A stretch of DNA of 64,000 nt from Cyanobium sp. CZS25K. GTDB lineage: Bacteria > Cyanobacteriota > Cyanobacteriia > PCC-6307 > Cyanobiaceae. A program made the position numbers and the translations under genes. Location of the stretch: assembly GCA_030373325.1 (NCBI GenBank), contig JAUCZB010000012.1, forward strand, positions 25,496 to 89,495, in the 5' to 3' direction. Of the stretch, positions 14,935 to 23,129 are shown piece by piece; the first letter of the stretch is position 1; each line of letters starts with the position of its first letter. The notes beneath the pieces were generated by a model, which saw only the letters and a list, made by a program, of their open reading frames with translations, was not told where the DNA came from and searched no databases.

Positions 14935-16761
14935 TCATGGGCGAGGGGCCGGCGAAAGGCTGAGGCCGAGGTGCACCTCGAGCCAGTGCTGCAGCACCAT
15001 CAGGCTCCAGCGTCGGTACCAGGGCGTCAGGTCGATGCCCCGGGGCGTCGAGGGCAGACGCACGGCCAGGGGCGAGGCCGGATCGTCCAGCCACAGCTGG
15101 AACGGGAAGCGAAACCCCTGCTTGGGTCGGTTCAGGAACCAGTCGGGCAGTTCCGGCAGGCTGCTCGCCAGCAGCTGCTTACCCTCCGCCAGCCGCAGGG
15201 TGGCGGGGATCGGAGCCAGCCTCCGCTGCAGCTGGGCATCCACCAGGGGCAGGCGCAGCTCCAGTCCGGCGGCCATGGCCATCACGTCACTGTCCGGAAG
15301 CAGCTGGTTGCGCAGGTAGCGGGTGCCCTCCAGCCAGGCCACGCCTTCGCGCCCCTCCGGCCCTTCGCTTCCGTTGGGGTCCCCTGCCGGAGGAGGCCCG
15401 GCGTCCGCTGCGGGGGTGAGCCCCCAGTGCTCCAGCAGGCGTTCCGCCTCGCTGGGGGAGAACAGTCCCCGGAAACATCCGTAGGCCTGGCCGAGGGAAG
15501 CGGGGGCCCCCAGCAGCCCGGTGATCCGCTGCGCCCTGGCGCGGCGCCCCTGGGGCAGGCGCTGCAGGATCCAGGCCGCCAGTGGACCGGCCGGTCCGAT
15601 CCGGCGGCGCCAGCGGCAGAGCCTGGGCACCATCCGAAAGCTGGGGTAACCCCCGAACAGTTCATCGCCCCCCAGCCCGGAAAGGGCCACCTTCAGCCCC
15701 TGCTCGCGGGCCAGGCGGGCCACGCACCAGGTGTTGTACCCGTCGATGGAGGGCTGGTCCTGGCTGGCCAGAAAGGCGGGCAGCCACTGCCGCACCTGAT
15801 CGGCCGTGAGCATCAGGGGCGTGTGGTGGGCCCCGAAGTGGGCGGCGATGCGGGCCGCCGGTCCGGATTCATCGAAGCCGCCGGCCCCTGCCGTCTCGAA
15901 ACCGATGGTGAAGGTGTGCAGGCCCCGTGGCGCGAGCGCCAGCACGGAGGCGGAGTCGAGCCCGGCGCTGAGGAACAGCCCCACCGGCACATCGCTGACC
16001 ATGTGGGCGGCCACGGAGTCCTCGAGCGCCGCTCGGGTGAGCGCCACGGCTTCGCCCGCCGCCATGCCGCCGTGGCCGGCGGTGCCGACGAGGCTCTCCG
16101 GCAGGGCCCCCCACGGATGCAGCGTCAGGCGACCCTGCCGCCAGCTGGCGACGTGGCCGCTGGGCAGGCGCTGCACGCCCGCCACCAGGGTGGCGGGCTC
16201 CGGCACCGATCCGGTGGCCAGATACTGCCCCAGGGCGTGGCGGTCGAGGCTGGGCCGGCCGGCCTCGGCCGCCAGTAGGGCCCGCAGTTCCGAAGCGAAG
16301 CCGAGGCAGCCCCCGGGCCCGGTGCGCAGGTAGAGGGGCTTGATGCCGTGGGGGTCACGGGCGAGCAGGGCGCTGCGCTCCCAGGTGTCGTAGAGGCAGA
16401 AGGCGAACATGCCGCGCAACGCCTCCAGCCCGTCGCGTCCCCAGCGGATCAGCCAGGCCAGCAGCACCTCGGTGTCGCCGCTGCCCCGGAAGTGCTGCCC
16501 CTCCGCCTCCAGCCGGCGGCGCAGGTCGGCGTGGTTGTAGATCTCGCCGTTGAAGACCAGCTGCCAGCGGCCGCAGGGGGAGGCCATCGGCTGGTGGCCC
16601 AGGGGAGAGAGGTCCAGGATCGCCAGGCGCCGATGGACCAGGCAGGTCTCCGCGTCCTGCCAGACGCCGGCGTCATCCGGGCCCCTGTGGGCGAGATGGG
16701 TGCCGACCCGGGCGGCGAAGCTGCCAGGATTCCGCCCCAGCTGGCCCGCGATGCCGCACAT
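14935..16761 (-). CDS. asnB: asparagine synthetase (glutamine-hydrolysing) / amidotransferase
   Basis: A 608-residue protein starting MCGIAGQLG, so the glutaminase nucleophile Cys2 is present after Met removal. It continues with HRGPDDAG, NGEIYNH and GSGDTEVLL, the usual class-II amidotransferase loops. The synthetase half has the PP-loop FLSAGLDSASVLAL (SxGLDS) and GGDELFGGYPSF. In polysaccharide loci such enzymes commonly amidate hexuronic acids or other carboxyl groups of the polymer rather than making asparagine. The neighbouring carbamoyltransferase and GTs point that way, but it could also be ordinary AsnB. The ATG at 16761 is 5 bases after the upstream GT4. Confidence 0.92.
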   Translation of the reverse strand: MCGIAGQLGRNPGSFAARVGTHLAHRGPDDAGVWQDAETCLVHRRLAILDLSPLGHQPMASPCGRWQLVFNGEIYNHADLRRRLEAEGQHFRGSGDTEVLLAWLIRWGRDGLEALRGMFAFCLYDTWERSALLARDPHGIKPLYLRTGPGGCLGFASELRALLAAEAGRPSLDRHALGQYLATGSVPEPATLVAGVQRLPSGHVASWRQGRLTLHPWGALPESLVGTAGHGGMAAGEAVALTRAALEDSVAAHMVSDVPVGLFLSAGLDSASVLALAPRGLHTFTIGFETAGAGGFDESGPAARIAAHFGAHHTPLMLTADQVRQWLPAFLASQDQPSIDGYNTWCVARLAREQGLKVALSGLGGDELFGGYPSFRMVPRLCRWRRRIGPAGPLAAWILQRLPQGRRARAQRITGLLGAPASLGQAYGCFRGLFSPSEAERLLEHWGLTPAADAGPPPAGDPNGSEGPEGREGVAWLEGTRYLRNQLLPDSDVMAMAAGLELRLPLVDAQLQRRLAPIPATLRLAEGKQLLASSLPELPDWFLNRPKQGFRFPFQLWLDDPASPLAVRLPSTPRGIDLTPWYRRWSLMVLQHWLEVHLGLSLSPAPRP

Positions 16762-16766
16762 CGGCG

Positions 16767-17987
16767 CTAGGCCTCCTGAGGGGTGGGAAGGCTGCCGGCC
16801 GGAGCGACCGCCGCCAGGTGGGCCACGAAGGTGCGCCGGGCCGCCTCCGGGCTGACCTGCTCCCGGACCCAGGCCAGAGCCCCGGCAGAGAGGCGCTCGC
16901 GCCTGTCGCGATCGGCGCAGATGGCCGCGATCGCCGTGGCCATCGCGGTGGGCTCGCTGGCCACCAGCTGACCCGTGCGTGCTTCGATCACGTAGTCCTC
17001 GGGGCCGCCGCAGCGGGTGCTGACCACGGGGACCCCGCAGGCCATCGCCTCGAGGGCCGCAATGCAGAGGCCCTCCTGGTGGGAGGGGATCACGAACAGA
17101 TCCAGGCCCTGCAACACCTCCGCCAGGGCGCTGGGGCCAAGACAGGGGTGGCACTGCACCCGTCCTTCGAGTCCCATCGCCGCCAGGGGGCCCTCAAGGC
17201 GATGGACGTCCTGTTCGCCCGCCAGGACAAGTTGCACCGGATGCCCGGCCGCCACGAGCCTGGCCACCGCCTCCAGCAGCAGGGTGATCTGCTTGCGCGG
17301 GTCGCCGTAGCGACCGGCAAAGCCGATGCGCCACGGCACCAGGCGATCGGGGGCGTGATGGAAGATGGCAGGGTTCACCGGCATCCGCATCACCCCGTCC
17401 ATGGGGCGGCGGGCGATGGCCTCAAGGGCTGCTGCCGTGTAGCCGCTCAACGCCAGGATGCGGCCCCGGGGGGCCTGAAGCACCTGGCGCTCCAGTCGCC
17501 GCAGCACCGGTCCGTTGAGGCTCCTGTCGAGCAGCCGCCTCGGCCGGGAGAAGCGCTTGACGCGGTCGACCCGATCGTCCTTCCAGGGGGTGGCCACCCA
17601 GGCCAGGAAGGGAATCCTCAGCCGGGCAAAGGGGATGGCGCACAGTGGATTGCCGGTGACGGACAGGTGCATGTCGCAGCCGGCGATCAGCTGGCGCCAG
17701 GCGCGCCTGGGCAGGTAATGGGTGAATTCCAGTTCCGGCAGCCAGGCCCCCAGGCCATGGCCTTCATGGTCTCCATAGACCCGCCGCTCCATCTGGCCAG
17801 GCCGCCGGCCGCTGGCCACGGCATGCAGGGGAACCGAGAGGCGTCGATGGGTGCTCCAGGGGGCATACCAGGCGAACACGGGCTCGATGTCGAGCTCTTC
17901 GAGCATCCCGGCGACGGCGGCGGTCATGGCGGGGACACCCCCATCCACCGGCTCGATGGTGCTGATCAGGGCCCGCGGCCGCCTCAT
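16767..17987 (-). CDS. family 4 (group 1) glycosyltransferase
   Basis: A 406-residue GT-B transferase. The N-terminal domain starts LISTIEPVDGGVPAMTAAVAG, with the glycine-rich acceptor loop. The C-terminal nucleotide-sugar domain has IGFAGRYGDPRKQITLLLEA and LVLAGEQDVHRLEG. The conserved E-x7-E motif lies in PSHQEGLCIAALEAMACGVPVV. The start at 17987 overlaps the epimerase stop as ATGA, and the gene is followed 5 bases later by asnB. It adds one sugar to the lipid-linked repeat; the sugar is unknown. Confidence 0.92.
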   Translation of the reverse strand: MRRPRALISTIEPVDGGVPAMTAAVAGMLEELDIEPVFAWYAPWSTHRRLSVPLHAVASGRRPGQMERRVYGDHEGHGLGAWLPELEFTHYLPRRAWRQLIAGCDMHLSVTGNPLCAIPFARLRIPFLAWVATPWKDDRVDRVKRFSRPRRLLDRSLNGPVLRRLERQVLQAPRGRILALSGYTAAALEAIARRPMDGVMRMPVNPAIFHHAPDRLVPWRIGFAGRYGDPRKQITLLLEAVARLVAAGHPVQLVLAGEQDVHRLEGPLAAMGLEGRVQCHPCLGPSALAEVLQGLDLFVIPSHQEGLCIAALEAMACGVPVVSTRCGGPEDYVIEARTGQLVASEPTAMATAIAAICADRDRRERLSAGALAWVREQVSPEAARRTFVAHLAAVAPAGSLPTPQEA

Positions 17988-19018
17988 TGTTTGAGCCAGC
18001 CGAACAGCTCCCGGTTGTCGCGAACCCAGCGGATGAGATGGCGCACGCCCGCATCGACGCTGATCTCCGGCGCCCAGCCCAGCTGCTCGGCGGCCCTGGT
18101 GACGTCGCAGATGAACACGGGCTGATCGCCCGGCCTGGACTGGCCGCTGAGGGGGGAGAGGCTGATGGCCAGCTCCTCTTCGAGGAAGCGCAGCAGATCC
18201 CGCAGGCAGAGGGTGTTGACGGGGCCGCCGCCGATGTTGAAGGCCTGGCCGCTGATCGTGTCGCGGTGGTGCCAGGCGGCTTCGTAGGCCCGGGCCAGGT
18301 CCCGCACGTCCAGCACGTCCCGGGTCTGCCAGCCATCGCCGTAGAGGGTGATCGGCCGCTCCAGCAGGGCGGCGATGCTGAACCAGGCCACCCAGCCCTG
18401 GTCCTCGATGCCGAACTGGCGGGTGCCGTAGATGCACGACTGGCGGAAGGCACAGGTGTGCAGGTCGTAGATGCGGGCGTAGTCGATCGTGTATTGATCG
18501 GCGACCCCCTTGGAGCAGCCGTAGGGGGAGTGGAAGTCGAGGGGCTGGCTCTCCGGGACGCCGGCGGGCAGATCCCGGAAGCGATAGCCATGGGGTGTCA
18601 GCTCCACCGGCACGGTTTCCATGCCGCCGTAGACCTTGTTGGTGGAGGCGTAGAGCACGAAGCTGCCGGGGGAATGGAGCCGCACGGCCTCCATCACGTT
18701 GAAGGTCCCCAGGGCGTTGATCTCGAAGTCCTCCCGCGGGTTGGTGTAGGAGGTGGTGACCGCCACCTGGGCCGCCAGGTGCAGCAGCATCGAGGGCCGC
18801 AGACTGGCCACGACCTCGGCGAGGGCATCCGCCTGGCGGATGTCCACCCGATGGAAGGCGATGGCGGGGTGCTGGCTGAGCAGCCAGCGGAGATTATCTT
18901 CCGTCCCCCGACGGGACAGGTTGTCGAGGATCGCCACCTCCCACCCCAGAGACGCGAAGTGCTGGGCGGCGTTGACGCCGATGAAACCGGCGCCGCCGGT
19001 GATCAGGATCGAAGGCAT
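17984..19018 (-). CDS. CDP-paratose 2-epimerase-like NAD-dependent sugar epimerase
   Basis: A 344-residue extended short-chain dehydrogenase with ILITGGAGFIGVNAA, DNLSRRGTEDNLRWL, STNKVYGG and the catalytic YGCSK. RQSCIYGTRQFGIEDQGWV and TLYGDGWQTRDVL are strongly reminiscent of CDP-paratose/tyvelose 2-epimerases. Those enzymes turn CDP-paratose into CDP-tyvelose using tightly bound NAD. None of the other CDP-dideoxyhexose genes (cytidylyltransferase, CDP-glucose dehydratase, reductase) is visible in the window, so the true substrate may be another nucleotide sugar. It starts at an ATG and heads the block ending with asnB. Confidence 0.85.
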   Translation of the reverse strand: MPSILITGGAGFIGVNAAQHFASLGWEVAILDNLSRRGTEDNLRWLLSQHPAIAFHRVDIRQADALAEVVASLRPSMLLHLAAQVAVTTSYTNPREDFEINALGTFNVMEAVRLHSPGSFVLYASTNKVYGGMETVPVELTPHGYRFRDLPAGVPESQPLDFHSPYGCSKGVADQYTIDYARIYDLHTCAFRQSCIYGTRQFGIEDQGWVAWFSIAALLERPITLYGDGWQTRDVLDVRDLARAYEAAWHHRDTISGQAFNIGGGPVNTLCLRDLLRFLEEELAISLSPLSGQSRPGDQPVFICDVTRAAEQLGWAPEISVDAGVRHLIRWVRDNRELFGWLKQ

Positions 19019-19171
19019 CGAGATGGACGAGGCGGTGGAATCGACGATGGCAGGGCGGGCGTGGCGGCTCCCAATCGCAAAGGGTCTTGTGGAGCGGCAG
19101 AGCTGGGAATCGTCCAGCGGTCAGGGCGGACCTTAATCCAGCCTTCAGATCCTGCGAGATCGTGGGTCCTG

Positions 19172-19975
19172 TCAAGGGGGAGTCGACAGGCTGGGGCGAT
19201 CCTCCAGGAGCATCAGATGGAGCAGCAGTTCGGCATACATGCGTTGCTGGGCATAGGCCCAGCCGCGCCAGCCTTCCAGCACGCCCCCCTTCCAGAGCAG
19301 GCAGAACAGCAGGGCGGCAAAAGGGGCCAGGGGCGTGTGCTTGCGGAGCCGATCCGCCAGCGACAGCTGGCGGGAGGGCGTGGCGCGCAGCTTGGCGGCT
19401 TCGATCGCCAGGTAGTTCCCCTGGGAGGCCAGCCAGCGCTGCAGGGGTTTCCTGTCGTCGTGGAAAATCGGCTGCCGCAGGCGTCTGATCGGTCCTGAAA
19501 GGACGATGCGGTGGCCATGGCCGTCGTTGCGGTAGCGGCCCAGGCCATGGCGATAGAGGCTGATCCGGGGCGGCAGCATGCCGCTGCGCAGGGGGCGTCC
19601 GCCGATGCAGTAGCGGAAGGGGATGGCGTAGCCCGCCACCCTCGCGCTGGACGGATCCCTGATCACCGCTTGAATCTCCGAGGCCAGCGGCGTCGGAATG
19701 AGGTAATCGGCATCCAGGCTCAGCACCCACGGGGTGGAGATCTGCTCCAGGCCGAAGTTGCACTGGTCTGCGAAGCTGTCGAACGGCCGATGCAGCACCC
19801 GGACGGCGGAATGTTCGGCGAGGATCGAGAGGGTGGCGTCGCTGCTGCCGCTGTCGATCACGAGGATGGAATCCAGCCAACCCAGGTGATCGAGGGTGCG
19901 GGCGATGTTGGCTTCTTCGTTGTGGGTTAGGATCAGCGCGGTGAGGATGGCACCGGCGGCCTCGGACACGCTCAT
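19172..19975 (-). CDS. family 2 glycosyltransferase (WaaE/KdtX-like)
   Basis: A 267-residue protein. It opens with TALILTHNEEANIARTLDH and ILVIDSGSSDATLSIL, which are hallmarks of the WaaE-like beta-glycosyltransferase group of GT2. Next come FDSFADQCNFGLEQ and SLDADYLIP (DxD). C-terminal aromatic and basic segments suggest membrane association. The ATG at 19975 overlaps the polymerase-like gene as ATGA. It is the last gene of the long 33.5-19.2 kb run; a 153-base gap follows. A 6-base inverted repeat (CCTGTC/GACAGG, 19168-19190) straddles its stop but has no T-run. Confidence 0.88.
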   Translation of the reverse strand: MSVSEAAGAILTALILTHNEEANIARTLDHLGWLDSILVIDSGSSDATLSILAEHSAVRVLHRPFDSFADQCNFGLEQISTPWVLSLDADYLIPTPLASEIQAVIRDPSSARVAGYAIPFRYCIGGRPLRSGMLPPRISLYRHGLGRYRNDGHGHRIVLSGPIRRLRQPIFHDDRKPLQRWLASQGNYLAIEAAKLRATPSRQLSLADRLRKHTPLAPFAALLFCLLWKGGVLEGWRGWAYAQQRMYAELLLHLMLLEDRPSLSTPP

Positions 19976-21429
19976 GCCAGGGGTTGGGAGCTTCGCTCCA
20001 TCAAGGCCTGGCGCTCCAGTTGCTGTTGCTGCCATTGAGCCCATTGCTCCTGTTGCTGGGACACCAGGGTGGGAATGGCCAGGAAAGAGCCCAAAGAGAG
20101 ACTCATCAGGATCAGGACGAAGGGGTCTCCATAGAGCTGGGCCGCGGAGAAGAAGGCCGGAACGTTGGCCAGGGCAAAGGACAGCAGCCCCATCAACAGG
20201 GCCGAGACGGACTGGGGCAACTGCTTGAGCAGTCGGAAGTTGCGCAGCAGCACCAGGCCCAGCAGCAACAGGATCACCCCGAGGATCACCATGCCCGGCA
20301 CGCCAAGTTCCAGGATCAGGCGTCCGCCACCACCCTCGGAGACGAAACCCACACTCCTGATCGACTCGCGGGCGGCATTGCGGATCAGGCCGCCGGTGCT
20401 GGCCCCGGCGCCCACGCCCATACCGATGCCGTCGGAGATCTCGATGGCCCTCAGGGTGGCGCCGATGCCCTGGGAGTCGAAGCGCTCCACCAGGTCCTGC
20501 TGGATGGTCAGGGAGCGGTTCGTGTATTCCCCGAAGTTCTCGCCGAGATTCTCCGAAACGAAGAAGGCATAGAGGGGATAGGAGATCCCTGCCACCCCGA
20601 TCACACTGGAGATCACCCGCTCCTTGGAGGCGGGGCTGGCCCGGCGGCTGAACAGCAGCAGGTAGATGGCCACGAAGGCCATGACCAGCACCTGGGCCTT
20701 GCGACGGCCGGTAAGGATGGTGAGAAAGGCGAAGCCGGCTGCCATCAGCAGCAGACCGATCTGGTTGCCGGGTTTCTGGCTGGCGATGCCCATCGACGCG
20801 GCGATGCAGGCGGCGGCCGACAGCTGCCAGGAGGCGATTTCACTGGTGCGCCAGAAACCGGAGGCCCCCTGGGCCGAGAAGCCGTAACGGAACGTGATCA
20901 GCAGTCCTTCGCCCACCTCCTTGAGGCTGGGATGGTCGACCCCCTGGAAACTGAGGTACACCGTGACGGCCATCACCGCCGAACCGATCAGATAGAGCGT
21001 CAGCAGGCGCTTCAGGAATGGCAGATGGCAACCCACCTGGAAGCCCACCCAGAGGCCGAAGGCCGGCGCGAGATAGAAGGCGGCGCCGATGGCGGTGAGG
21101 CGGATGTCGGAGAAGCGGGCGAAGCTGTTGAGGCTCTGGAGCGCGATCAGGGTGAAGTAGATCGTCACCCAGCCATCGAATTGGGGCACGGTCCAGAACA
21201 TGGCCCGCATGTTGAAGCGACCCGTCCTCTCCAGGAGCACCGCCCCGCAGAGGGCGAAGCCGATCAGCACCAGACCCACCATGTAGCTGGGTTGGTCCGG
21301 CGTGATCTTGCGCAGGGGATCCTGGGCGAAGCCGATGAGCAGGGTGACCATCAGCCCGGTGCGCCAGTTCCCATCGAGCAGCACAGCGGCGAGAGCTCCG
21401 AAGAGCACGATCAGCAGCAGGATGGTCAT
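19972..21429 (-). CDS. O-antigen polymerase/ligase-like polytopic membrane protein (Wzy-like)
   Basis: A 485-residue protein with about twelve hydrophobic segments and a large loop in its second half, the layout of Wzy polymerases and WaaL ligases. Its place within a GT operon and the absence of another polymerase candidate favour a Wzy role, joining lipid-linked repeat units outside the membrane. There is no invariant motif to prove polymerase over ligase. The C-terminus is Gln-rich (QQQEQWAQWQQQQLERQ), probably cytoplasmic. It overlaps both neighbours by ATGA. Confidence 0.8.
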   Translation of the reverse strand: MTILLLIVLFGALAAVLLDGNWRTGLMVTLLIGFAQDPLRKITPDQPSYMVGLVLIGFALCGAVLLERTGRFNMRAMFWTVPQFDGWVTIYFTLIALQSLNSFARFSDIRLTAIGAAFYLAPAFGLWVGFQVGCHLPFLKRLLTLYLIGSAVMAVTVYLSFQGVDHPSLKEVGEGLLITFRYGFSAQGASGFWRTSEIASWQLSAAACIAASMGIASQKPGNQIGLLLMAAGFAFLTILTGRRKAQVLVMAFVAIYLLLFSRRASPASKERVISSVIGVAGISYPLYAFFVSENLGENFGEYTNRSLTIQQDLVERFDSQGIGATLRAIEISDGIGMGVGAGASTGGLIRNAARESIRSVGFVSEGGGGRLILELGVPGMVILGVILLLLGLVLLRNFRLLKQLPQSVSALLMGLLSFALANVPAFFSAAQLYGDPFVLILMSLSLGSFLAIPTLVSQQQEQWAQWQQQQLERQALMERSSQPLA

Positions 21430-22604
21430 CGGCCGGCGGAGGAGGTCAGCACCTGGCGGTAGGCGGCACGGAGCTGCAGGGCGATCGTGCTCCAGGAAAA
21501 ATCCATCTGCGCCAGATTAAGGGCGGACGCCCGCATTGACAGAGAAGGCCGCTCCATAGCTGTCGCCAGGGTCAGCGCCAGAGCTTCGGGATCGCTGGCG
21601 CTGACCAGGCCGGCGCCGCTGCGGGCCACGTCGGCAGCCACGGCCACCTCGGGGGAGAGAATCACGGGTGTGCCCGCGGCGAGCGCCTCAACGGCGGAGA
21701 TGCCGAAATTCTCCGCCGCCGAAGGCAGCACGTACCAGTCCGCCTCCTGCAGGGCCTGCCACTTCGCCCCCCCCTCCACGAAGCCGAGCCAGCGGCAGCG
21801 GGCCCCGATACCCAGCGCCCTGGACCGCTCGTGCAGGGCGGCGACGTATCGGGGCTCCCCGTCACCGGCGATGGCCAGTTCCCAGATGGCTTCAGGGCGG
21901 TGCCGCTGCACCAGGGCCAGGGCGTCCAGCAGGTTCTCCAGCTGCTTCTTGGGGTGCAGCCGCGACAGGAACAGGAAGCGGACCGCTGCGGAGCTGTGAG
22001 CGCTGCGCGCTGGATCGGCCGGGGGGTCGGGCCCGCGCACCCCCAGGGGGAGCACCAGGCTCGGTGGGGCCATGCCCAGGGCGGCGGCTTCATCCCGTTC
22101 GGCGCTGGTGGTGAAGTGGAGGGCGGCCGCCTGCTGCAGGTTGCGGCGTTCGATCAGCCGCAGCAGCAGGCGTTTGCGGCCGCGGCTCTGGGCCAGGCTC
22201 CACGGGCTCAGCTGGCCGATGCTGCGCAGGATGTAGGGAACACCGGCCCAGCGGGCCTGGGCCATGGCGCTGGTGGAGGGATAGGAGAACAGGGCATGGA
22301 TGTGGAGCAGCTCATACCGCTTCAGATGCCGGGCCAGCCACAGGCTGAGGCCGGGGCTGAAGGCAAACTCCCGCAGGGCGGCCACCGGCGGACTCCAGCG
22401 GGGAAAGGCCAGCACCGGCACCCCCTGATGCCATTGCCAGCGCCCGGTGACCAGCTCGGGATGCAGGCCCGGGCCATGGTCGTTGGTGGTGAGGATGGCC
22501 GCGTCCACATCGTGGAGACGCAGGGCCGCCACCATGTCGATCACGGCACGGCTGGGGCCCCCCCGGAGCGGGCTGATCGAGGGGATGACATGCAGAACCC
22601 TCAT
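21426..22604 (-). CDS. family 4 (group 1) glycosyltransferase
   Basis: A 392-residue GT-B enzyme. The start VLHVIPSISPLRGGPSRAV is the classic acceptor-domain glycine loop. FLFLSRLHPKKQLENLLDAL begins the nucleotide-sugar domain, followed by LAIAGDGEP. The E-x7-E motif is in PSAAENFGISAVEALAAGTPVIL. It lies between the Wzy-like protein and a GT4 remnant, each with a 4-base overlap. The sugar transferred is unknown. Confidence 0.93.
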   Translation of the reverse strand: MRVLHVIPSISPLRGGPSRAVIDMVAALRLHDVDAAILTTNDHGPGLHPELVTGRWQWHQGVPVLAFPRWSPPVAALREFAFSPGLSLWLARHLKRYELLHIHALFSYPSTSAMAQARWAGVPYILRSIGQLSPWSLAQSRGRKRLLLRLIERRNLQQAAALHFTTSAERDEAAALGMAPPSLVLPLGVRGPDPPADPARSAHSSAAVRFLFLSRLHPKKQLENLLDALALVQRHRPEAIWELAIAGDGEPRYVAALHERSRALGIGARCRWLGFVEGGAKWQALQEADWYVLPSAAENFGISAVEALAAGTPVILSPEVAVAADVARSGAGLVSASDPEALALTLATAMERPSLSMRASALNLAQMDFSWSTIALQLRAAYRQVLTSSAGR

Positions 22605-23128
22605 GGCCCGTCGCCAAGGGGCAGGAACCGGTCGAACGTCGCTCCCCAGGCCCTGGCCACCCCCGGGGCCGCGTAGGTACCGATGGCGTCCCGGTTATGG
22701 CGATGTCGTTCCCGGAACCAACCGGCCTGGCGTTGCAGGGCCACCAGGGACCCGAAGCTGGCCTCGCTGCTCTCGATGTCGCCGCAGAGGCCTTTCTGAA
22801 GCTTCTTGAGGATCTCCTGGAGCGGGTTGCCCGCCGGTCCGGCCACCAGTACCGGGGTGGCGTGGGGCAGGTATTCGAAGAATATCGAGGGCAGGTTGTC
22901 GGTGTGGCGCGGTCCGATCAGCACCAGCGGGCCATCGGCTGCCTCGGCCAGCTGGTGCGTGCGTTCGTTGCTCACGGCAGCATGAATCTTCACGCACTCC
23001 CGCAGGCGCGGATCGCTGCGGATGGCCGTTCTGGCTGCTTCATGGAGATAGCCATAGAGCAGGTTCCGCAGCGGCCCCCGCCCCTCCGATGTCCACCGCC
23101 GCACGGCGTCCAGCAGGGCCATGGGCAT
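22601..23128 (-). CDS. GT4-type glycosyltransferase C-terminal domain only (possible remnant)
   Basis: 175 residues that read like the C-terminal Rossmann domain of a GT-B enzyme: DPRLRECVKIHAAVSNERT, LVLIGPRHTDNLPSIFFEYL and ATPVLVAGPAGNPLQEIL. These correspond to the segment where other GTs have the FEYL sugar-binding region. The N-terminal acceptor domain (about 180 residues) is missing. It starts one base after the stop of the GT2-GT4 fusion and overlaps the next GT by ATGA, so the frame is kept in the operon. It may be a decayed gene or a separate subunit. I favour a remnant, but the intact frame and coupling leave this open. Confidence 0.65.
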   Translation of the reverse strand: MPMALLDAVRRWTSEGRGPLRNLLYGYLHEAARTAIRSDPRLRECVKIHAAVSNERTHQLAEAADGPLVLIGPRHTDNLPSIFFEYLPHATPVLVAGPAGNPLQEILKKLQKGLCGDIESSEASFGSLVALQRQAGWFRERHRHNRDAIGTYAAPGVARAWGATFDRFLPLGDGP

Positions 23129-23129
23129 T

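Noticed and set aside
13098..14963. 621-codon plus-strand frame opposite the carbamoyltransferase
   Set aside because: Antisense shadow caused by high GC at third positions; no recognisable sequence.
19168..19190. CCTGTC/GACAGG hairpin at the end of the WaaE-like GT
   Set aside because: Stem is only 6 bp and no T-run follows on the minus strand, so a terminator call is not supported.
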